Source: Bradyrhizobium sp. 149
GTDB taxonomy: Bacteria > Pseudomonadota > Alphaproteobacteria > Rhizobiales > Xanthobacteraceae
Assembly (NCBI RefSeq): GCF_023073915.1
Contig: NZ_JADPKK010000020.1
Location: 321,001-385,000, forward strand
Length of the DNA stretch: 64,000 bases
Reading direction: 5' to 3'
The notes under the pieces were generated by a model. That model searched no databases and was not told the DNA's origin. It saw only the letters and a program-made list of their open reading frames with translations. This document shows, piece after piece, positions 55,083-63,412 of the stretch. Position 1 is the first letter of the stretch, and the number at the start of each line of letters is the position of its first letter. The translations under genes were made by a program, and so were the position numbers.

Positions 55083-55691
55083 CTAGCTTCCCTTGTTCAC
55101 GACGCGCGTGGTGCGCGGGATCGCAGCCACGGCATCATCGGCGACCAGCACCACATCGATGCCGCGCGGAAACAGCGTTTCATTGACGCGCAGGCGATCG
55201 AACAGGTCGAACGGCTTGATCGACGCCTGCAGCGTTGCGACACCGTCGATGCCGGGGCCGCGCAGCTCGAAGCCGCGGCCTGCGTCCAGGCTGTCGACCT
55301 GAAGGATCAACGTGGTCGACCGATCCGGATATTCGCTGGTGCCGAGCGCGAAGCGCTCGAGCGAAGGCAGCGCCCCGCCGTCGCCGATCAGCGCGAAGCT
55401 TGCGATCGAGGAATCCTGCACCACCGGCGCGCCGGTGTGGGATTTCAGCCATTTCACGACGTCGGAACTTTCAGACATGCGCGCATCGAGCCAGAGCGGC
55501 GTGTCGTGATCGAACAGCGTCAGCGCGATCGCGGCCGTGCCGCGCACCATCGTATGAGGCGCTCCTGATGTCGGCACGATGCGCTGGACCGACCCCGGCC
55601 GCGCCATCGCGTCCATGACCGAACGAAAGGTCGATTGCGCCGACAGCATCTTGTCGGCGAACCCCGGCGGCAGTTCCGCAATCGTGGTCAT
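55083..55691 (-). CDS. phnH: PhnH, C–P lyase core subunit
   Basis: 202 aa. LPPGFADKMLSAQSTFRSVM followed by DAMARPGSVQRI, TLFDHDTPLWLDARM and FPRGIDVVLVADDAVAAIPR are the PhnH signatures. It is a structural partner in the PhnGHI(J) complex. Start at 55691; the frame is open to 55787. Four bp after phnG. Confidence 0.95.
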   Translation of the reverse strand: MTTIAELPPGFADKMLSAQSTFRSVMDAMARPGSVQRIVPTSGAPHTMVRGTAAIALTLFDHDTPLWLDARMSESSDVVKWLKSHTGAPVVQDSSIASFALIGDGGALPSLERFALGTSEYPDRSTTLILQVDSLDAGRGFELRGPGIDGVATLQASIKPFDLFDRLRVNETLFPRGIDVVLVADDAVAAIPRTTRVVNKGS

Positions 55692-55695
55692 GATC

Positions 55696-56151
55696 TCACC
55701 CCTCACCGCGCACCATGGTGTAGAAATCAACCTTCGTCGCGGCGGTCTCGGCCGCCGCCTGCTTGCGCCTGACCATAAGCTGCTCACGCAACGGCGCGAT
55801 AATTTCCCGCTCCACCGCGCCGCCGAAATCGCTGGACTGCACCAGCGCGTCGCACAGCGCGATCAGCCGCGCCTTCTCGCCGTCGCGACCGAGCGTGTAA
55901 CCGAAACCGACCTCGCCGCTCGCAAGCCTGACCGCGGCGCGCGACACCGTGGCTTCGCCGAGGTTGAACGGCGCACCGTCGCCGCCGACCCGGCCGCGCA
56001 GCATGACGAGGCCGTTTTCCGGCGCGCGCAGATCCTGATGCGGCGGCAGGGCGAGAGCGCGGAGGCGAGCGGCGATCTCGCCCGCCTCCGCGTGCGCCAG
56101 CACGGCCATTGCGGCCTTGCGCTGGGCTTGCTGATTGTTGTGCTGTTTCAC
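55696..56151 (-). CDS. phnG: PhnG, C–P lyase core subunit
   Basis: 151 aa with a GTG start at 56151 preceded by GGTGG. QAQRKAAMAVLAHAEAGEIA, LRAPENGLVMLRGRVGGDGA and FNLGEATVSRAAVRLASGEV, GFGYTLGRDGEKARLIALCD are PhnG features. The frame is open further up, but that would run through the PhnF operator, so the GTG is preferred. It is first of the phnG–N operon. Confidence 0.9.
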   Translation of the reverse strand: MKQHNNQQAQRKAAMAVLAHAEAGEIAARLRALALPPHQDLRAPENGLVMLRGRVGGDGAPFNLGEATVSRAAVRLASGEVGFGYTLGRDGEKARLIALCDALVQSSDFGGAVEREIIAPLREQLMVRRKQAAAETAATKVDFYTMVRGEG

Positions 56152-56187
56152 CAAATCCACCGAACTTTCCACAGAACTTGCCGAATC

Positions 56188-56215
56188 CAAGTTGTCTATG
56201 ATACTAGACAACTTG
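56188..56215. promoter_or_regulatory. Candidate PhnF operator
   Basis: CAAGTTGTCTA, 6-bp spacer, TAGACAACTTG: a perfect 11-bp inverted repeat between divergent phnF and phnG. GntR proteins bind such sites. Confidence 0.75.
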
Positions 56216-56228
56216 ATACGGGAGCGCC

Positions 56229-56246
56229 ATGACTGTTTCGTGACAA
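56229..56246 (-). promoter_or_regulatory. PHO box for the phnG operon
   Basis: On the minus strand TTGTCAC-GAAA-CAGTCAT; two heptamers 11 bp apart resembling CTGTCAT-N4-CTGTCAT (PhoB). It lies upstream of the PhnF palindrome relative to phnG. Confidence 0.6.
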
Positions 56247-56278
56247 AGGCGTGATTTCCGGAGTAGCTTCCCGGCCAC

Positions 56279-57007
56279 ATGAGCATGCAGGACACAGCCT
56301 CCTCCGGCGTCGCGTTGTGGCGCCTCGTTGCCGACGGCATCGAGCGCGGCATCGCCGACGGCCGCTTTGCGGCGGGCGACAAGCTGCCGGGCGAGATGGA
56401 GATCGCCGAAACCTATCGCGTGAACCGCCACACCGTGCGGCGCGCGCTGGCCGCGCTTGCGGAGCGCGGCATCGTGCGGGCCGAACGCGGCAGCGGAACC
56501 TATGTCGAGGCGCAAAAGCTCGCCTATCCGCTGCGCTCGCGGACCCGGTTCTCCGAGATCGTCGGCGCGGACGGCCGAGAGCCGCATGGCCGTTTGATCG
56601 AAGCATCCGATGATGTCGCGACCCGCGAACTGGCGCGGGAACTCGGTCTCAAGACCGGTGCACCGCTGATACGGATCGAGGCGATGCGGCTCGCCGACCG
56701 CACGCCGATCTGCGTCTCCACTACCTGGCTGTCAGCGGAATCATTTCCCGGCGCGGGTGCTGTATTCGCGGCGACGCGCTCCATGACGAAACTGCTCGAG
56801 CATTACGGCGTCCGCGACTATCGCCGCGGCGCCACCCGGATCACCGCCGGCATCGTCGACGCGAGCGACGCCGCACGGCTCGATCTGGCGCTGGGACGGC
56901 CAATTCTTGTGGTCGACGCGACCGACCACGGCCTCGACGGCAAGCCGCTGGTCACCAAGCATTCGCGATTTGCGGCGGAGCGGGTGGAGTTTCTGGTGGA
57001 GTCGTAG
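56279..57007 (+). CDS. phnF: PhnF, GntR-family regulator of the phn locus
   Basis: 242 aa. N-terminal GntR HTH (WRLVADGIERGIADGRFAAG, DKLPGEMEIAETYRVNRHTV) and a C-terminal UTRA ligand domain (LSAESFPGAGAVFAATRSMT, RPILVVDATDHGLDGKPLVT). It is expected to repress phnG–N through 56188–56215. It is divergent from phnG and convergent, 14 bp apart, with phnE2. Confidence 0.93.
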   Translation: MSMQDTASSGVALWRLVADGIERGIADGRFAAGDKLPGEMEIAETYRVNRHTVRRALAALAERGIVRAERGSGTYVEAQKLAYPLRSRTRFSEIVGADGREPHGRLIEASDDVATRELARELGLKTGAPLIRIEAMRLADRTPICVSTTWLSAESFPGAGAVFAATRSMTKLLEHYGVRDYRRGATRITAGIVDASDAARLDLALGRPILVVDATDHGLDGKPLVTKHSRFAAERVEFLVES

Positions 57008-57020
57008 AAGGGAAGAAGAG

Positions 57021-57869
57021 CTACGCCACTGGCCTCCGGCCGATGATGGCGAAGCGGAGTTTTCCCGAGACGAAATCGATCGCGGCGACCGCGACCAGGA
57101 TCATCAGGATCAGGAACGACACCTTCTGCCATTCCAGCACGCGAATCTGCTCGGCGAGCTGGAGGCCGATGCCGCCCGCACCGACGATGCCGATGATGGT
57201 CGCCGAGCGCGTGTTCGACTCGATGAAATAGAGCACCTGACCGGCGATCACGGGCAGGACCTGCGGCAGCAGGCCGAAGCGGATCTCGTGCAGCGCACTG
57301 CCGCCGGAGGCGCGGATGCCCTCGACCTGCTTCTGGTCGGCGCCCTCGATCGCCTCCGAGAACAGCTTTCCGAAGGCGCCGAAATCTGACACCGCAATGG
57401 CGAGCACGCCGGCGAACGGGCCGAGCCCGACCACGTTGATCCACACCAGCGCCCAGATCAGCGTGTCGACGCCGCGGATCGAATCCAGCAAGCGTCGCAC
57501 CGGAAAGCGCAGGAGCTTTGACGGCACGACGTTACGCGCGGCAAGAAGACTGACCGGCAGCGCGAACACCGCGGCCAGCGTCGTGCCGAGCACCGCGATC
57601 GACAGGGTCTCTCCCAGAGCCTTCAGATAGATCGGCAGCGACGAGCCGGGATCCGGCGGGATCATCATCAGGCTGATCCAGCCGAGCTGGCTGAGGCCGG
57701 CGAACAGCCGCGCCGGCGAGAAATCGAGATCGACGAGGCCGTAGACCACGATCGCGAAGGCGGCGACGATCATCGCCGGCATCGCAAGCCGCGCCGAGGC
57801 CGGCCGGTCGAACACGCCGGGATAGCGCGCGCGAAGCGCTGCGGTGTCGATCTCCTGCGGCCTCGTCAC
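57021..57869 (-). CDS. phnE: Phosphonate ABC transporter permease PhnE (second)
   Basis: 282 aa with about five or six membrane segments. Permease motif ALGETLSIAVLGTTLAAVFA and SEAIEGADQKQVEGIRASGG (EAA loop) are present; VGLGPFAGVLAIAVSDFGAF is typical. The ATG region overlaps the phnE1 stop by 4 bp. Works as a heterodimer with PhnE1. Confidence 0.93.
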   Translation of the reverse strand: MTRPQEIDTAALRARYPGVFDRPASARLAMPAMIVAAFAIVVYGLVDLDFSPARLFAGLSQLGWISLMMIPPDPGSSLPIYLKALGETLSIAVLGTTLAAVFALPVSLLAARNVVPSKLLRFPVRRLLDSIRGVDTLIWALVWINVVGLGPFAGVLAIAVSDFGAFGKLFSEAIEGADQKQVEGIRASGGSALHEIRFGLLPQVLPVIAGQVLYFIESNTRSATIIGIVGAGGIGLQLAEQIRVLEWQKVSFLILMILVAVAAIDFVSGKLRFAIIGRRPVA

Positions 57870-58750
57870 GTCCGCGCCTCCCTGCCGAACAGCCGGCCGC
57901 GCAGCCAGCCGGTGCTGATGTCGATGATGAAGACCGTGACGATGATGGTGAGCAGGATCGCGCTGACGTCCGAATAATAGAATTTGCGGATGGCGACGAC
58001 GAGCTCCTGGCCGATGCCGCCGGCACCGACAAAGCCCATCACGGAGGCCTCGCGGACGTTGATCTCGAAACGCAGCAGCGCATAGCTGGCGTAGCCCGCC
58101 GTGACCTGCGGCAGGATGGCGAAGCGCATGCAGGAGAGCCAGCTCGCGCCGGTCGAGCGGACGCCTTCGACCGGCTTCATGTCGGCGTTTTCGACGATCT
58201 CCGAGAACAGCTTTCCGAGCGCGCCGGTGGAGTGAATCGCAATCGCCAGCACGCCCGCCATCGGTCCGAGCCCGAAGGCGATCACGAAGATCAGCGCAAA
58301 CACGATGCCGGGCACGGTGCGGGCGAATTCGAGCAGGCGCCGGACCAGGAAGCGCAGCCAGGGCGCAGGCGAGGTGTTTTCAGCCGCGAAGAAGTTGAGG
58401 CCAAACGCAAAAGTCGCCCCGATCAGCGTGCCGACATAGGAGATCAGCACGGTCTCGCCCAGCATCCTCAGCCATTTGTGCCAGCCCCACAGCCACTCGC
58501 CGACATCGGTCCAGACCCGCTGGCCGTCGTCGAGTGTGAGGATGCGGTCGAAATAGCTCACGAAGTTGCCGAAATGGGCGAACAGCGTCGGCAAATTCAC
58601 TTCCGCGCCAACCGCGGCGAGAAGCAGTGCAGCGGCGAAGACCACGAATCCGAACAGGAGCCGCAATCGCCTGCGCGCGACCGCCTGGCGATAGGCGGCG
58701 TTGAGCACGGCGAGCTGCTGCTCGGGGAGGATCGAAACCGCGATGGTCAT
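57866..58750 (-). CDS. phnE: Phosphonate ABC transporter permease PhnE (first)
   Basis: 294 aa. MLGETVLISYVGTLIGATFA, FSEIVENADMKPVEGVRSTG (EAA loop) and FVGAGGIGQELVVAIRKFYY are PhnE-like. Longer N-terminal cytoplasmic part than PhnE2. It follows phnD across a 76-bp gap with a strong hairpin, so its level may be below that of PhnD. Confidence 0.93.
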   Translation of the reverse strand: MTIAVSILPEQQLAVLNAAYRQAVARRRLRLLFGFVVFAAALLLAAVGAEVNLPTLFAHFGNFVSYFDRILTLDDGQRVWTDVGEWLWGWHKWLRMLGETVLISYVGTLIGATFAFGLNFFAAENTSPAPWLRFLVRRLLEFARTVPGIVFALIFVIAFGLGPMAGVLAIAIHSTGALGKLFSEIVENADMKPVEGVRSTGASWLSCMRFAILPQVTAGYASYALLRFEINVREASVMGFVGAGGIGQELVVAIRKFYYSDVSAILLTIIVTVFIIDISTGWLRGRLFGREART

Positions 58751-58770
58751 CTGATCAGGGCGAATGTTCG

Positions 58771-58807
58771 CTCAAAAGAGAAAGAGCCGGGTCCATCGAC
58801 CCGGCTC
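58771..58807 (-). terminator. Hairpin terminator/attenuator between phnD and phnE1
   Basis: On the minus strand GAGCCGGGTC-GATG-GACCCGGCTC, perfect 10-bp stem, followed by TTTCTCTTTT. Confidence 0.85.
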
Positions 58808-58826
58808 CAGTGCATCGTCCCAAAAT

Positions 58827-59762
58827 TCAGGACGCCTTCTTCTTACGCAGTGCATCGACGAACTTGATCAGCTCGATCGTGCCATCCCAATCCTTGGTGG
58901 TCGCGGGATGAAAACCCTTCTTCTGGCCGTCCTGGAGACGATCGAAAGCCGCCTTGTCCTTGGCCGGCGCGTCGAAGAACGCCTTCGCGATCGCGGTCTT
59001 GGCCTCTTCCGGCAGATCAGAATTGTAGGCATAGGGGCCGTTGATAATCGGCGCCGACTTGTGGATGATGCGGAAATCGTCCTTCTTCATCGCCGAGCCG
59101 TCCGCATTCTTCAGCATGCCCTTTGTGAGCATCTGCGCCAGCGTCGAATCGTCGTCGCTGGTCCACTGGTTGGCGGCGACGTCGACCGTGCCCTGCGCCA
59201 GCGCCAGGATCGCGTTCTCATGGCTGCCGGTGAAGACGACCTTGCTGAAATAGGTGTCGGCGTCCGTGATGCCCATCTTGTCGAGCTCGAAGCGCGGCAC
59301 GTTGTTGCCGGAGGTCGAGTTCGGGTCGACCAGGCCGAGGTTCTTGCCCTTGAGCTGATCGACGCTCTTGTACGGGCTGTTCGCCTTGACGAAGAACACC
59401 GAGTAGTAGCCGGTCGAGCCGTCCGCGTTGATGTCGTTGGCGAAGGCGTCGGTCTTGACGCCGGTCAGGCGGGCGCGGGCGAACGACGCCGAGCCATAGC
59501 TCGCGATATGAATGTTGCCGGCACGCTGGCCTTCGATCACAGCCGCGTAGTCGTTGGCGATGCGCAGCGTGACCTTCACGCCCAATTCCTTGGAGAGGTA
59601 GCTCATGAACGGCGCCCAGCGCTCGGTAACGCCCGAGGCGTTTTCCGCCGGAATGACCGCGAAGGTCAGCTCGGAATATTTGGCTTTCCAGTCCTCGGCG
59701 GAGGCTGAATTCGTGAACGCGAGCGCGGCGGCGCCGGCAAGAATCAATCTACGAGTGATCAT
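58827..59762 (-). CDS. phnD: Phosphonate-binding protein PhnD
   Basis: 311 aa. Signal peptide RLILAGAAALAFTNSASA; mature segments KYSELTFAVIPAENASGVTE, IASYGSASFARARLTG and GYYSVFFVKANSPYKSVDQL match PhnD. Captures alkylphosphonates in the periplasm. Start at 59762. It is 63 bp after phnC. Confidence 0.94.
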   Translation of the reverse strand: MITRRLILAGAAALAFTNSASAEDWKAKYSELTFAVIPAENASGVTERWAPFMSYLSKELGVKVTLRIANDYAAVIEGQRAGNIHIASYGSASFARARLTGVKTDAFANDINADGSTGYYSVFFVKANSPYKSVDQLKGKNLGLVDPNSTSGNNVPRFELDKMGITDADTYFSKVVFTGSHENAILALAQGTVDVAANQWTSDDDSTLAQMLTKGMLKNADGSAMKKDDFRIIHKSAPIINGPYAYNSDLPEEAKTAIAKAFFDAPAKDKAAFDRLQDGQKKGFHPATTKDWDGTIELIKFVDALRKKKAS

Positions 59763-59825
59763 GATACTCTCTTCATCGGTTGAGGTCGGTTGACGCAAAA
59801 CGGGTGACTATTGATACGGCGCAGC

Positions 59826-60635
59826 TCAGGCGGCGGCCGCCGTTCCAAGTGCCGGAATGCCCGCTGGCACGCGTGCAGGCATGCCGCCCATGATTTCGGC
59901 GGCTTCGAGATCGTACAGCTCGCGCGCAACGTGGTCGGTCAACTCAGCCGGCGCGCCGTCGAACACCACGCGACCCTGCGCCATGCCGATCAGGCGGTCG
60001 CAATAACTGCGCGCCAGGTCGAGCGAATGCAGATTGCAGAGCACGGTGATGCCGAAATGCTTGTTGATGCGCAGTAGCGCATCCATCACGATCTTGGTGT
60101 TGCGAGGATCGAGCGAGGCGATCGGCTCGTCGGCGAGGATGATGTCGGGCTGCTGCACCAGCGCGCGGGCGATCGCCACGCGCTGCTGCTGGCCGCCGGA
60201 GAGCTGATCGGCACGCTGGGCCGCGAGCGAAGCGATGTCGAACTGCTCGAGCGCGGACATCGCCAGCGCCTTGTCCTGCTCGGGCCAGGTCTGCGACAGC
60301 GAGCGCCAGGTCGGCATCGTGGCGAGCCGTCCCATCAGCACATTGGTGAGCACGTCGAGCCTGCCGACCAGGTTGAATTGCTGGAAGATCATCGCGGAGC
60401 GCGCCCGCCACTGCCGCAGCTCCTTGCCGCGCAGCGCCGTGACGTCGACGCCGTCGAACAGAATGCGGCCCTGCGAAGGGGTCGCGAGGCGGTTGATGGT
60501 CCGCAGCAGGGTCGACTTGCCGGCGCCGGACCGTCCAATCACACCGGCGAAGCCGCCGGGAGAAACTTGAAACGAAGCGTCGTCCACCGCGGCTTTCACG
60601 CCGAAGCGACACGTCAGACCTTCAACCACCAGCAT
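59826..60635 (-). CDS. phnC: Phosphonate ABC transporter ATPase PhnC
   Basis: 269 aa. Walker [19 protein letters not shown], signature [15 protein letters not shown], Walker [13 protein letters not shown], and the PhnC-type [17 protein letters not shown]. First gene of phnCDE1E2. A PHO box lies 44–61 bp upstream. Confidence 0.95.
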   Translation of the reverse strand: MLVVEGLTCRFGVKAAVDDASFQVSPGGFAGVIGRSGAGKSTLLRTINRLATPSQGRILFDGVDVTALRGKELRQWRARSAMIFQQFNLVGRLDVLTNVLMGRLATMPTWRSLSQTWPEQDKALAMSALEQFDIASLAAQRADQLSGGQQQRVAIARALVQQPDIILADEPIASLDPRNTKIVMDALLRINKHFGITVLCNLHSLDLARSYCDRLIGMAQGRVVFDGAPAELTDHVARELYDLEAAEIMGGMPARVPAGIPALGTAAAA

Positions 60636-60678
60636 GCAGGGCTCCAGAGTAGCTGGGACCCACCGCTAACGCCGGCGC

Positions 60679-60696
60679 TTGACACTTGTGTGACAT
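60679..60696 (-). promoter_or_regulatory. PHO box for phnCDE
   Basis: Minus strand ATGTCAC-ACAA-GTGTCAA, two PhoB-like heptamers 11 bp apart upstream of phnC. Confidence 0.65.
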
Positions 60697-60733
60697 GCGC
60701 GTTGCGGTGCGGCGATCCTACAAACTTCATCCC

Positions 60734-60762
60734 CTGTCATCGCGTCGTCATGACAGTGTCAT
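60734..60762 (+). promoter_or_regulatory. Triple PHO box for the plus-strand phn operon
   Basis: CTGTCAT, TCGTCAT and GTGTCAT with 11-bp spacing (starts 60734, 60745, 60756), upstream of the hexapeptide-transferase gene at 60807. Confidence 0.7.
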
Positions 60763-60806
60763 CAAGCCGCTCGAAGAGAAACGCCCGCCCCCCGTTCGGA
60801 TGCAAC

Positions 60807-61478
60807 ATGGCCGCCAAAGCTCTTTCGGTCCAGCCGACCGTCGATCCCTCGGCCAAGCTGCACGAGACCAAACTCGGCGCCTACACCGAGGTCGGCGCAC
60901 GCACGATCCTGCACGACGTGACGATGGGCGATTACTCCTATGTCGTGAACGACGCCCAGATCACCTACACCACCATCGGAAAATTCTGCTCGATCGCGGC
61001 GATGACGCGGATCAACCCGGGCAATCACCCGATGCACCGCGCCACGCAGGCGCACTTCACCTATCGTTCGAGCGCCTACTTCGAAGGCGAAGGCGACGAC
61101 ACGGAATTCTTCGACTGGCGGCGCCAGCATCACGTCCAGATCGGCCATGACGTCTGGATCGGCCATGGCGCGGTCGTGCTGCCGGGCCGCAACATCGGCA
61201 CCGGCGCGGTGATCGCCGCCGGCGCCATCGTCACCAAGGACGTGCCGGCCTACACCATCGTCGCCGGCAATCCGGCGCGCATCGTGCGCCGCCGCTTTTC
61301 GGAAGAAATCGCCGGACGGCTCGCCAGCCTCGCCTGGTGGGATTGGGATCACGACAAATTGCGAGCAGCATTGCCCGATTTCCGCAAGCTCGGGATTGAA
61401 GATTTTCTCTCGACATACGAAGCACGGGCAAGTTCTCTCAACAGTCCTCTTGGCAGCAAACGAAGCGCGGTCGCGTGA
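60807..61478 (+). CDS. Phosphonate-locus hexapeptide-repeat acyltransferase
   Basis: 223 aa. Left-handed beta-helix: LHETKLGAYTEVGARTILHD, YTTIGKFCSIAAMTRI, IGHDVWIGHGAVVLPG, VIAAGAIVTKDVPAYTIVAG. NPARIVRRRFSEE follows as in the xenobiotic/chloramphenicol acetyltransferase type. A subgroup is linked to phn operons, but its substrate is not established. Start at 60807. GTGA overlap with the second phnM. Controlled by the PHO boxes at 60734. Confidence 0.87.
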   Translation: MAAKALSVQPTVDPSAKLHETKLGAYTEVGARTILHDVTMGDYSYVVNDAQITYTTIGKFCSIAAMTRINPGNHPMHRATQAHFTYRSSAYFEGEGDDTEFFDWRRQHHVQIGHDVWIGHGAVVLPGRNIGTGAVIAAGAIVTKDVPAYTIVAGNPARIVRRRFSEEIAGRLASLAWWDWDHDKLRAALPDFRKLGIEDFLSTYEARASSLNSPLGSKRSAVA

Positions 61479-62668
61479 CAGACATTTTCCTTGAGGGCGG
61501 CCGGACCCTGATCGGCTCCGATCTGGTCGAGACTTCGCTCGCCCTGTCCGGACAGGACATCGTCGAGGTCGATGCGTCTCGTGGCCGGGCGCGGCTTGCG
61601 CTCGACGCGCGCGACCTGCTGGTGCTGCCTGGCATCGTCGACCTGCACGGCGATGCCTTCGAGCGGCAGATGATGCCGCGCGCCGGGGTCGACTTTCCGA
61701 TCGACGTCGCGCTCGCCGACAGCGATCGCCAGGCCATCAGCAACGGCATCACCACGGTCTTTCACGCCACGACCTGTTCGTGGGAGCCGGGCTTGCGCAA
61801 TGCCGACAATGCCCGCGGCCTGATGGAGGCGATCGAACGGCAGCGCCCGCAATTCGCGGCCGATACCCGCTTTCACCTGCGCCACGAGACCTACAATCTC
61901 GACGCCGAAGCCGAGATTACCCGGTGGCTCAGCGAGGGCCGCGTCGACCTGTTCGCCTTCAACGACCACATGGACGGCACGGTTGGGGACATGGCCAAGC
62001 CCCGCAAGCGCAACCGCATGGTGGAGCGCACCGGCCTGTCGAGCGAGGCGTTCGACGGGCTGGTCGGACATATCATGTCCCGCGCTGCGGATGTGCCAGC
62101 TTCCGTGTCGCGGCTGGCCGCGACTGCCCGCGCCGCCGAGGTGCGGATGCTCTCGCATGACGATGCGACGCCGGCGATGCGCCAGGGCTTTCGCGCCATG
62201 GGCGTGGCGATCGCGGAGTTTCCGGTCAACGAGGAGACGGCGCGGGAGGCGGCAAGCCACGGTGACGCCATCGTCTACGGCGCGCCGAACGTCGTGCGCG
62301 GCGGCAGCCACACCGGCTGGACCAAAGCATCCGACATGATCGCCAAGGGGCTCTGCTCCGTGCTGGCATCGGACTATTACTATCCCGCGCAGCTGCTCGC
62401 CGCGTTCCGCCTCGCCGCCGATGGCGTGCTGCCGCTGACCGAAGCCTGGAACCTGGTCTCCGCCGCGCCCGCCCGCGCGACCGGCCTTGCCGATCGCGGC
62501 GTGCTCGCGGAAGGACGGCGCGCGGACATTCTGCTGGTCGACGACAGCGTGCCGCTGCGGCCGCGGTTGATCGCCGTGATATCAGGCGGCAAGCTCGTGC
62601 ATCTCACCGACGCGACACGGTTGCTTGGAATGGCAGCTACCCCGCGCGAAGCTGTCGTCGCGGCATAA
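61475..62668 (+). CDS. phnM: Second PhnM-like diphosphatase
   Basis: 397 aa with GTG start overlapping the previous stop. GIVDLHGDAFERQMMPRAGV replaces H-T-D-H by H-G-D-A; FNDHMDGTVGDMAKPRK, LSHDDATPAMRQGFRAMG and YGAPNVVRGGSHTGWTKASD are typical of the PhnM family. The first PhnM (50410) differs at the metal motif region, so the two are old paralogs. It may serve another substrate. Confidence 0.88.
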   Translation: MTDIFLEGGRTLIGSDLVETSLALSGQDIVEVDASRGRARLALDARDLLVLPGIVDLHGDAFERQMMPRAGVDFPIDVALADSDRQAISNGITTVFHATTCSWEPGLRNADNARGLMEAIERQRPQFAADTRFHLRHETYNLDAEAEITRWLSEGRVDLFAFNDHMDGTVGDMAKPRKRNRMVERTGLSSEAFDGLVGHIMSRAADVPASVSRLAATARAAEVRMLSHDDATPAMRQGFRAMGVAIAEFPVNEETAREAASHGDAIVYGAPNVVRGGSHTGWTKASDMIAKGLCSVLASDYYYPAQLLAAFRLAADGVLPLTEAWNLVSAAPARATGLADRGVLAEGRRADILLVDDSVPLRPRLIAVISGGKLVHLTDATRLLGMAATPREAVVAA

Positions 62669-62686
62669 ACCCGCTATGCTCGGACG

Positions 62687-63412
62687 ATGACAGGCTCCCC
62701 CCGCTATGCGATCTATTTTGCCGCAGGCAGCGACAGCGCTCTCTCCCGCTTCGGCGCGGAGCTGCTCGGTTACGATGCCTCTAGCGGCAACGAGCTGCCG
62801 TTTCCCGCCGACGCCTCGCGCCTCGCGCCGGACTGGCGCGACGTCACCGCCGATCCCCGCAAATACGGCTTTCACGCCACGCTGAAGGCGCCGATGGCGC
62901 TCGCACCGGGCAAGACCGAAGCGGAGCTTTTGGCGGCCTGCGTGGCATTCGCAGGCAAGGCGCGGACGATCCCGGTGATCCGCCCGGTCGTCGATGCCAT
63001 CAGCGGCTTCATCGCGATCATTCCGGCTGAGCCGGTCGGTGCCCTTCAAGAGCTCGCCGCCGATTGCACGCGCGACTTCGATTCCTTCCGCGCGCCGCTG
63101 AGCGCGGAAGACCGTGCGCGGCGCAAGCCGGAGAAGCTGAGCGAACGGCAACGCGACTATCTCGACCGCTGGGGCTACCCTTACGTGATGGAGGAATTCC
63201 GCTTCCACATGACGCTGACGGGCCGGCTGGACGCGGAGCGGCGCGGGCCGATCTTGGAGATGCTGCGGGCAAGGTTTGCTGCGCTCGGGCTTGATGCGCT
63301 GGCGATCGATCGCGTCACGCTGTTCAGGCAGGATGACGCCAAGGCTCGCTTCCGCATCATCGGCGAGTGGGCTTTGACGCAGTCAAGCGTCAGTGCCAGC
63401 TCGCGAGATTGA
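62687..63412 (+). CDS. DUF1045 phosphonate-locus protein, 2H-phosphoesterase-like
   Basis: 241 aa. PRYAIYFAAGSDSALSRFGA starts the DUF1045 (phn operon protein) family. Two H-x-T motifs, His63-Ala-Thr65 in YGFHATLKAP and His174-Met-Thr176 in FRFHMTLTGR, are the 2H phosphoesterase signature. It may open the 5-phosphoribosyl 1,2-cyclic phosphate in place of PhnP, which is not found here. It starts 18 bp after the second phnM. Confidence 0.85.
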   Translation: MTGSPRYAIYFAAGSDSALSRFGAELLGYDASSGNELPFPADASRLAPDWRDVTADPRKYGFHATLKAPMALAPGKTEAELLAACVAFAGKARTIPVIRPVVDAISGFIAIIPAEPVGALQELAADCTRDFDSFRAPLSAEDRARRKPEKLSERQRDYLDRWGYPYVMEEFRFHMTLTGRLDAERRGPILEMLRARFAALGLDALAIDRVTLFRQDDAKARFRIIGEWALTQSSVSASSRD

